64,000 bases of DNA, from positions 310,001 to 374,000 of the forward strand of contig NZ_JAGIBI010000006.1 of NCBI RefSeq assembly GCF_017744395.1, read 5' to 3'. This document shows positions 25,223 through 31,569 of this stretch, in pieces. Positions within the stretch are counted from its first letter, which is position 1. Every line of letters starts with the position of its first letter. The notes under the pieces are model-generated. The model did no database searches and was not told where the DNA came from. It saw only the letters and a list, made by a program, of their open reading frames with translations. A program made the translations under genes and the position numbers. This stretch comes from Herbaspirillum sp. (GTDB lineage Bacteria > Pseudomonadota > Gammaproteobacteria > Burkholderiales > Burkholderiaceae_D).

Positions 25223-26137
25223 GTGAACAATTCCCCTCTGTTGGAAGACCTGCGCCTGTTTTGCGTGGTGGCGCGCCGCAGCAGCTTTGCCGAATCGGCC
25301 AAGGAAGTCGGTGCGTCGCCGGCCTACATCAGCAAGCGCATCGCCTTGCTGGAGCAGGCATTGGGCGTGCGCCTGTTCCACCGCACCACGCGTAGCGTGG
25401 TGATGACGGAGGAGGGCGGCAACGTCCACGACTGGGCGCGCAGGATACTCGACGACGTCGAGCAGATGATGGAGACGGTGAGCAGCGCCAAGCAGGTGCC
25501 GCGCGGGCTGCTGAAGATCAGCACCAGCTTCGGCCTGGGCCGCAAGTATGTCTCGCCCGTGCTGTCGCAATTCGCGGCGCTGCATCCGGAGCTGAAGATC
25601 CAGCTGGAGCTGGTGGACCGCCAGATCGACCTGGTCAACGAAGGTTTCGATCTCGACATCCGCGTCGGACCGGGGCATGAGCCGCACCTGTTTTCCAAGC
25701 GCCTCATGCCCAGCCAGCGCGTGCTGTGCGCCAGCCCCGACTACCTCAAGCGCCATGGCATGCCGGCCGACCTGGCCGCGTTGCGCCAGCACCGGTGCCT
25801 GGTGATCCGCGAGCGCAACCAGGCGTTCGGCATCTGGCGCATGACAGGTCCCAAGGGGGCGGAAACGGTCAAGGTGTCGGGCGGGCTGGCTTCCAACCAT
25901 GGCGAGATCATCCACCAGTGGGCGGTGGACGGCCACGGCATCATCCTGCGCTCGATCTGGGACGTGGCCGGGAGCCTGAAACGCGGCCGGCTGGTGCGCG
26001 TCTTGCCGCAGTACTACCAGGAGGCCGACCTGTGCGCGGTGTATCCGTTGCAGTTGAAGAATTCGGCCAAGGTGCGCGAGTGCGTGCGTTTCCTGCAGAA
26101 GAACCTGGATGTGAATGCGCCGGCGCTCACGCTCTGA
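25223..26137 (+). CDS. LysR-family transcriptional regulator (DmlR-like)
   Basis: 304 aa. The N-terminal HTH is 'LEDLRLFCVVARRSSFAESA' followed by 'SPAYISKRIALLEQALG' and 'RLFHRTTRSVVMTEEG'; the rest is the LysR substrate-binding domain ('LVNEGFDLDIRVGP'). The start is a GTG at 25223; a TATAAT lies at 25185-25190. The HTH and 'DLDIRVG' style match DmlR/TtuA-like regulators, so control of the tartrate/malate dehydrogenase 2.6 kb away is possible but not shown. It follows the GH5 gene by 65 bp. Confidence 0.88.
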   Translation: MNNSPLLEDLRLFCVVARRSSFAESAKEVGASPAYISKRIALLEQALGVRLFHRTTRSVVMTEEGGNVHDWARRILDDVEQMMETVSSAKQVPRGLLKISTSFGLGRKYVSPVLSQFAALHPELKIQLELVDRQIDLVNEGFDLDIRVGPGHEPHLFSKRLMPSQRVLCASPDYLKRHGMPADLAALRQHRCLVIRERNQAFGIWRMTGPKGAETVKVSGGLASNHGEIIHQWAVDGHGIILRSIWDVAGSLKRGRLVRVLPQYYQEADLCAVYPLQLKNSAKVRECVRFLQKNLDVNAPALTL

Positions 26138-26152
26138 CGGACTGCCGGGCGT

Positions 26153-27220
26153 TCAGCCGAAGGCTTCCTTCAAGGTCTGGATCTTGCCGGTGTCGGTGGC
26201 GTCGTAGCCGGCCAGGTTGTTGACCGCGGCGCGGAAGGATTCCGATTGCAGGATGTCGATCACGGCGCGGATCAGCGGGTCGTGCAGCGATGCCGCCGGC
26301 AGCGCGAAGAAATAGCGCTCGCGCACCAGCGGGATGAATTCCAGCCCGAAACGCTGGGACGCGGTCTGCACGCCGAAACCGACGTCGGCCATGCCGCTGG
26401 CGATGAAGGCCGCCACCGCCGAATGCGTGAATTCGGTGTTCTCGAAACCGTTGATATTTTTATGGTTGATGCCGCTGCCCGAGAGCATCAGCTCCAGCAG
26501 CATGCGTGTGCCTGAACCCGCCTCGCGGTTGACGAAGCGCAGGTCGCCGCGGGTGAGGTCGGCCAGCGATTTCACATTCTTGGGATTGCCCTGTTCCACG
26601 AACAAGCCCTGGTTGCGCACCGCCAGGTGGATCAGGCAGTCGCTGCGCTTGTTGAGCCATTTGGCATAGGTGGCGATGGCCGGGCGTTCGAATTCGCCCA
26701 GCGGCACATGGAAGCCGGCCAGGTCGCATTCCTGGCGCGACAGCGCGGCCACGGCATCGGTGCTGTGGCGGTAGCGCACTTCCACCGGCAGGCGCGCTTC
26801 ATTGAACTTGCCCAGCAAGGCGGCCACCGCGAAACCGTGGCTGGCGTTCAGGCGCACCGTCTCCGATTTGCCTTCCACCGTCTTGCCTAGTTCCACTTCC
26901 AGTTCCGACGCCAGGCTGTCGAGCGTGGGCGACAGGCGCGCCGTCACCATGCGGTCGGCCCACAGTAGTTTGTCGGCGAACGGGGTGAGGGTGGTGCCGC
27001 GTCCGCGGCCGCTGTCGATCAGGTGGTTGCCGAAGATGCGTTCGGCGTCGCGCAGCAAGCCCCAGGCATGCCGGTACGAATAGCGGATCTGCTGGGCCGC
27101 CTGCGCGATCGAGCCGCTCTGCTGGATTGCGGCCAGCAGGGTCAACAGGTTGGCCGTGTCGAGCGGCGCCTCGTTGTCGTAGGCGATCTCCCAGTGCGGC
27201 TTGATCCGGACTTTATACAT
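26153..27220 (-). CDS. ModE-like HTH regulator with periplasmic-binding-protein-like domain
   Basis: 355 aa. The first ~110 residues are a LysR/ModE-type winged HTH ('TLLAAIQQSGSIAQAAQQI', 'YRHAWGLLRDAERIFG', 'GRGRGTTLTPFADKLL'). The remainder is a PBP-like ligand domain ('GSGTRMLLELMLSGSG', 'VAAFIASGMADVGFGVQ') related to molybdate/tungstate-type or molybdopterin-associated binding domains. Divergent from the OFA transporter and the formate dehydrogenase operon, it is the likely regulator of both; an A/T palindrome lies in the shared promoter (27296-27319). The effector is not known from sequence. Confidence 0.85.
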   Translation of the reverse strand: MYKVRIKPHWEIAYDNEAPLDTANLLTLLAAIQQSGSIAQAAQQIRYSYRHAWGLLRDAERIFGNHLIDSGRGRGTTLTPFADKLLWADRMVTARLSPTLDSLASELEVELGKTVEGKSETVRLNASHGFAVAALLGKFNEARLPVEVRYRHSTDAVAALSRQECDLAGFHVPLGEFERPAIATYAKWLNKRSDCLIHLAVRNQGLFVEQGNPKNVKSLADLTRGDLRFVNREAGSGTRMLLELMLSGSGINHKNINGFENTEFTHSAVAAFIASGMADVGFGVQTASQRFGLEFIPLVRERYFFALPAASLHDPLIRAVIDILQSESFRAAVNNLAGYDATDTGKIQTLKEAFG

Positions 27221-27295
27221 TTATGAAAAATATAGCATATTGACCCGCTTGTTTTTAAGGGATAATTTCCGGGCAGCCTACATAAATGATAAAAA

Positions 27296-27319
27296 ATATA
27301 TGTAGTGTTGTACATATAT
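27296..27319. promoter_or_regulatory. A/T-rich palindrome, candidate operator of the ModE-like regulator
   Basis: A perfect 9-bp inverted repeat, ATATATGTA and TACATATAT, separated by GTGTTG. It lies in the 205-bp divergent region, 76 bp from the regulator start and 107 bp from the transporter start. A further TACATA half-site is at 27279-27284. A TATA-type repeat with a 6-bp spacer is like ModE boxes, but the sequence is not the E. coli consensus. Confidence 0.5.
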
Positions 27320-27425
27320 AAATAAACAGGGAACGTCATTGCAAAGATGGATTGGCGCGCCGATCCTACCGGCTTTGCAACGATTTCCCTCTCGATCCAC
27401 AACAATATAATTATTCGGAGGAATA

Positions 27426-29072
27426 ATGGCTTTCGATTTCCTGAACAAGGAACATACGGTCGCCAAGCCGGGCTTCAACCGTTGGTTGGTGCCGCCGGCT
27501 GCACTTGCAATCCACCTTTGTATCGGCATGGCCTACGGCTTTTCCGTGTTCTGGTTGCCGCTGTCGAAGGCGTTGGGCGTTACCGCGCCGATCGCCTGCG
27601 GCGCTGATGTCGGCTTCTTCGCGCAAATCTTCTCATCCGCCTGTGACTGGAAAATCTCCATGCTGGGCTGGATGTACACCATGTTCTTCGTCCTGCTCGG
27701 CATTTCCGCCGCGATCTGGGGCGGCTGGCTGGAACACGCCGGCCCGCGCAAGGCCGGCGTCGTGGCAGCCTTGTGCTGGTGCGGCGGCCTGCTGATCTCG
27801 GCGGTTGGCGTCAAGACCCACCAGCTGTGGCTGATGTGGGTCGGTTCCGGCGTCATCGGCGGCGTCGGCCTGGGCCTGGGCTACATCTCGCCGGTGTCGA
27901 CCCTGATCAAGTGGTTCCCGGACCGCCGCGGCATGGCGACCGGCATGGCCATCATGGGCTTCGGCGGCGGCGCGCTGGTCGGCACGCCGCTGGCCGACGC
28001 GCTGATGAAGAAGTTCGCCACCCCGACCTCGGTCGGCGTGTGGGAAACCTTCGTCGCCATGGCCGCGATCTACTTCGTGTTCATGATGGCCGGCGCCTTC
28101 GGCTACCGCGTGCCGCCTTCGGGCTGGAAGCCGGCCGGCTGGACGCCGCCCGCAGCCAACACCAGCAGCGCCATGGTCACCCAGAACCACGTGCACGTCT
28201 CCAAGGTCTGGGGCATTCCCCAGTTCTGGCTGGTGTGGCTGGTGCTGTGCCTGAACGTGTCGGCCGGCATCGGCGTGATCGGCATCGCTTCGCCGATGCT
28301 GCAGGAAGTGTTCGGCGGCCACCTGCTGGGCCTGGACATCGGCTTCAACGACCTGTCGGCTGAACAGAAGACCGCGATCGCCGCGCTGGCGGCCGGCTTC
28401 ACCGGCCTGATCAGCTTGTTCAACATCGGCGGCCGTTTCGCCTGGGCATCGTGTTCCGACTTCTTCGGCCGCAAGATGACCTACGCGATCTTCTTCGTGC
28501 TGGGCTTCGTGCTGTATGTCAGCCTGCCGTGGTCGGCCAAGGGCCATAGCATCGCCCTGTTCGTCGGCGCGGTCTGCGTCATCCTGTCGATGTATGGCGG
28601 CGGTTTCGCCACCGTTCCCGCTTACCTGGCCGACTTGTTCGGCACCCAGATGGTGGGCGCCATCCACGGCCGCCTGCTGACCGCGTGGGCGACCGCCGGC
28701 ATCCTGGGCCCGGTGGTGGTGAACTACATGCGCGAATACCAGTTGTCGCTGGGCATGCCGAAGGACCAGGTCTACAACACCACGATGTACATCCTGGCCG
28801 GCATGCTGGTGCTGGGCCTGATCTGCAACCTGCTGATCCGTCCGGTCGCCGCCAAGCACTTCATGACGCCGGAAGAACTGGCGCATGAAAAGAAGCTGGC
28901 GCACGAGAAGTCGGCTGCCGAAGCGGCTGCCACCGCCTCTTCGGCGGACATGTCCAAGATCGGTTCCGGCGGCAACCCGCTGGTGATCGGCCTGGCGTGG
29001 GCTGCAGTGGGCATTCCGCTGATCTGGGGCATCACCCTGGTGCTGCAGAAATCGGCGGTGCTGTTCCGTTGA
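27426..29072 (+). CDS. OFA-family MFS transporter (oxalate/formate antiporter-like)
   Basis: 548 aa, longer than the ~420-aa OxlT. Twelve MFS helices are visible ('WLVPPAALAIHLCIGMAYGF', 'GVGLGLGYISPVSTLIKWFP', 'GGGFATVPAYLADLFGT'), followed by an Ala/Lys-rich linker ('AHEKSAAEAAATASSAD') and an extra hydrophobic segment at the C-terminus ('GLAWAAVGIPLIWGITLVL'). 'YISPVSTLIKWFPDRRG' is the OFA family motif. Given the formate dehydrogenase operon directly downstream it probably imports formate or exchanges oxalate and formate. A GGAGG stands 6 bp before the ATG. Confidence 0.9.
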   Translation: MAFDFLNKEHTVAKPGFNRWLVPPAALAIHLCIGMAYGFSVFWLPLSKALGVTAPIACGADVGFFAQIFSSACDWKISMLGWMYTMFFVLLGISAAIWGGWLEHAGPRKAGVVAALCWCGGLLISAVGVKTHQLWLMWVGSGVIGGVGLGLGYISPVSTLIKWFPDRRGMATGMAIMGFGGGALVGTPLADALMKKFATPTSVGVWETFVAMAAIYFVFMMAGAFGYRVPPSGWKPAGWTPPAANTSSAMVTQNHVHVSKVWGIPQFWLVWLVLCLNVSAGIGVIGIASPMLQEVFGGHLLGLDIGFNDLSAEQKTAIAALAAGFTGLISLFNIGGRFAWASCSDFFGRKMTYAIFFVLGFVLYVSLPWSAKGHSIALFVGAVCVILSMYGGGFATVPAYLADLFGTQMVGAIHGRLLTAWATAGILGPVVVNYMREYQLSLGMPKDQVYNTTMYILAGMLVLGLICNLLIRPVAAKHFMTPEELAHEKKLAHEKSAAEAAATASSADMSKIGSGGNPLVIGLAWAAVGIPLIWGITLVLQKSAVLFR

Positions 29073-29193
29073 TTCGCTGATCGGCGAAGCAAGCAAGGCA
29101 ATATCGCCGGCGCCCGCAAGGGCGCCGGCCAGCGGCGAAAGCCGCTGACACAACCCGCAAGGGGAAGCGATCCGCAGGGGGGTTGTGTCAGCG
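29073..29193 (+). other. array of hairpins between the OFA transporter and fds genes
   Basis: Four inverted repeats follow the transporter stop: 29073-29077/29084-29088; a perfect 10-bp stem with GCAA loop (29106-29115/29120-29129); a perfect 7-bp stem with GAAA loop (29130-29136/29141-29147); and a 14-bp stem (29143-29156/29180-29193). The last two share 29143-29147, so they cannot form together. There is no T-run, so it is not a simple terminator. It could stabilise the transporter mRNA or be a structured element ahead of fdsG. Confidence 0.5.
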
Positions 29194-29267
29194 ACTATCA
29201 ATAACAAGAGCGGGCAACAACGGCGCAGCCGTTCTGTATGCATGCCATACCCAGTTTCATTTGATAC

Positions 29268-29429
29268 TAGGGTCACGCTGAATAAGTCTCCGCGCGTGTC
29301 GCCCCCGGTTTGGGCGGTCTGCCGCGTTGCAAATCCTCGCCGGGCTACCAGCCCGGCTGTGGTTTGCGCCTTGCATCCCATCCCAAACCAGGGACGGCAC
29401 ATCGCGGAGACTTATTCAGCGTGACCCTA
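29268..29429. mobile_element. miniature inverted-repeat element (MITE), 158 bp with TA flanks
   Basis: Terminal repeats of 26 bp are identical and inverted (29269-29294 and 29403-29428; ends GGGTCACGCTGAATAAG). The repeats continue imperfectly inward (both arms have GGTTTGGG and GCAAA-like blocks), so the whole element could fold into one long hairpin. TA dinucleotides flank both ends (29268-29269, 29428-29429), as for TA-targeting IS families. No transposase is encoded. It sits 61 bp upstream of fdsG. Confidence 0.75.
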
Positions 29430-29489
29430 AACGCCGGCAACAAGATTCGCAATGAACAGCGGCGTTTCACAGCGAGGCAGGAGACTTCA

Positions 29490-29966
29490 ATGAACAGGCA
29501 ACAAGACTTCGATACGGCCGCGGTGCGCGGCATCATCGATGAACGCAAGGGGATGGCCGGCGCCATGCTGCCCATCCTGCACGGCATCCAGGAGAAAATC
29601 GGCTACATCCCGGCGGATGCGGTGCCGATGATCGCCGGCGAGCTCAACGTTTCGCGCGCCGAGGTGCATGGCGTGATTTCCTTCTATCACTTCTTCCGCC
29701 AGCAGCCGCCGGGCAAGCACGTGGTGCAGGTATGCCGCGCTGAAGCCTGCCAGGCGCGCGGCGCACAGGCGCTGGCCGAGCATGCCCAGAATCTGCTGGG
29801 CTGCGGCTTCCACGAAACCAGCGCTGACGGCCAGTTCACGCTCGAACCCGTCTACTGCCTGGGCCAGTGCGCCTGCGGCCCTAACGTCATGATCGACGAC
29901 GAGCTGTACGCGCGCGTGGGCGCCGACAAATTCCAGCGCCTGGTACAGGCTAAGCGAGGTGCATGA
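29490..29966 (+). CDS. fdsG: NAD-dependent formate dehydrogenase gamma subunit (NuoE-like)
   Basis: 158 aa, thioredoxin-like [2Fe-2S] subunit. Ligand cysteines are in 'QVCRAEACQARG' and 'YCLGQCACGPNVMID'. It passes electrons in the soluble FdsGBA complex to the FMN subunit. A GGAG-type site lies before the ATG at 29490; the frame is open back into the MITE but those codons are not natural. It overlaps fdsB by 4 bp (ATGA). Confidence 0.93.
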   Translation: MNRQQDFDTAAVRGIIDERKGMAGAMLPILHGIQEKIGYIPADAVPMIAGELNVSRAEVHGVISFYHFFRQQPPGKHVVQVCRAEACQARGAQALAEHAQNLLGCGFHETSADGQFTLEPVYCLGQCACGPNVMIDDELYARVGADKFQRLVQAKRGA

Positions 29967-31528
29967 TGACGACGACCGATATTGTGACCGTCTACGTCCC
30001 GCGCGATTCCACCGCGCTGGCGCTGGGGGCCGACGACGTAGCCGCCGCCATCGCTACTGAGGCCGCCAAGCGCGGCGCCAACGTGAAGATCGTGCGCAAC
30101 GGTTCGCGCGGCATGTTCTGGTTGGAGCCGCTGGTGGAAGTGTCGACCGGAGCGGGCCGCGTGGCTTACGGCCCGGTCGACACGGGCGATGTGCCGGGTT
30201 TGTTTGATGCCGGCTTCCTGGGCGGCGGCGAACATCCCCTGAAGCAGGGACTGACCGAGGAAATCCCCTACCTGAAGAACCAGGAGCGCCTGACCTTTGC
30301 CCGCGTGGGCGTGACCGATCCGCTGTCGCTGGACGACTATCTCGCCCATGAAGGCTATGCCGGCCTGAAGAAGGCGCTGGCGATGACGCCTGAAGCCGTG
30401 GTGCGGCAGGTGCTCGATTCCGGCCTGCGCGGGCGCGGCGGTGCGGCGTTCCCGACCGGCATCAAATGGCAGACCGTGGCGGGCGTCAAGGCATCGCAGA
30501 AGTATGTGGTGTGCAATGCCGATGAAGGCGACTCCGGCACCTTCTCCGACCGCATGGTGATGGAAGACGACCCCTTCATGCTGATCGAAGGCATGACGAT
30601 CGCCGCCGTCGCCGTCGGCGCCACCGAGGGCTATATCTATGTGCGTTCGGAGTATCCGCACGCCATCTCCGCGTTGAACGAAGCCATTGCCATCGCCACG
30701 GAGAACGGTTATCTGGGCGACGACATCCTCGGCTCCGGCCATGCCTTCCGGCTGCAAGTGCGCAAGGGCGCCGGCGCCTACATCTGCGGAGAGGAAACCG
30801 CCATGCTGGAGAGCATCGAAGGCAAGCGCGGCGTGGTGCGCGCCAAGCCGCCGCTGCCAGCGCTGGAGGGTTTGTTCGGCAAGCCGACGGTAATCAACAA
30901 CCTGATCTCGCTGGCCTCGGTGCCCGTCATCCTGGCGCGTGGCGCCGACTTCTACAAGAACTACGGCGTCGGCCGTTCGACGGGCACGCTGCCGTTCCAA
31001 CTGGCCGGCAACATCAAGCGCGGCGGACTGGTGGAGAAAGCCTTCGGCCTGACCCTGCGCCAGTTGCTGGAAGACTTTGGCGGCGGCAGCGAAAGCGGCC
31101 GGCCGATCCGCGCGGTGCAGATGGGCGGCCCGCTGGGAGCCTACATGCCGCCCAGCCAGTTCGACACCCCGCTGGACTACGAAGCCTTCGCCGCCATCGG
31201 CGCCATGATCGGCCACGGCGGACTGGTGGCGTTCGACGATACGGTGGATATGGCGCAACAGGCGCGCTACGCGATGGAGTTCTGCGCGATCGAATCCTGC
31301 GGCAAGTGCACGCCGTGCCGCATCGGTTCCACCCGCGGCGTGGAAGTGATCGACAAGATCGTCGCCAACCAGGATCGCCCGCAGCAGGTGCATCTGCTGC
31401 GCAGCCTGTGCGACACCATGGTCAACGGCTCGCTGTGCGCCATGGGCGGCATGACGCCGTTCCCGGTGCTGTCGGCGCTGAACCATTTCCCGGAAGACTT
31501 CGGCACGCCCAGCGAGAAGGCGGCCTGA
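29963..31528 (+). CDS. fdsB: NAD-dependent formate dehydrogenase beta subunit (NuoF-like)
   Basis: 521 aa. An N-terminal thioredoxin-like region (to ~130) precedes the NuoF core: 'GLRGRGGAAFPTGIKW' (NADH site), 'NADEGDSGTFSDR' (FMN site), 'GAGAYICGEETAML', and C-terminal [4Fe-4S] ligands in 'ESCGKCTPCRIG' with a later 'LCDTMVNGSLCAMGG'. It binds FMN and NAD and reduces NAD with electrons from formate. Coupled to fdsG by ATGA. Confidence 0.94.
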   Translation: MMTTTDIVTVYVPRDSTALALGADDVAAAIATEAAKRGANVKIVRNGSRGMFWLEPLVEVSTGAGRVAYGPVDTGDVPGLFDAGFLGGGEHPLKQGLTEEIPYLKNQERLTFARVGVTDPLSLDDYLAHEGYAGLKKALAMTPEAVVRQVLDSGLRGRGGAAFPTGIKWQTVAGVKASQKYVVCNADEGDSGTFSDRMVMEDDPFMLIEGMTIAAVAVGATEGYIYVRSEYPHAISALNEAIAIATENGYLGDDILGSGHAFRLQVRKGAGAYICGEETAMLESIEGKRGVVRAKPPLPALEGLFGKPTVINNLISLASVPVILARGADFYKNYGVGRSTGTLPFQLAGNIKRGGLVEKAFGLTLRQLLEDFGGGSESGRPIRAVQMGGPLGAYMPPSQFDTPLDYEAFAAIGAMIGHGGLVAFDDTVDMAQQARYAMEFCAIESCGKCTPCRIGSTRGVEVIDKIVANQDRPQQVHLLRSLCDTMVNGSLCAMGGMTPFPVLSALNHFPEDFGTPSEKAA

Positions 31529-31569
31529 CCTCTGTATCGAATACGTAAGAATACGTAAGGAGTTGCACC

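Noticed and set aside
27633..29402. 589-codon minus-strand frame opposite the OFA transporter, running into the MITE
   Set aside because: No recognisable domain, and it crosses the hairpin array and the inverted-repeat element.
29310..29489. Possible N-terminal extension of fdsG into the MITE
   Set aside because: FdsG homology starts at the ATG at 29490, which has its own ribosome-binding site.
29852..31486. 544-codon minus-strand frame opposite fdsB
   Set aside because: Shadow of fdsB; low-complexity His/Gly/Gln-rich translation.
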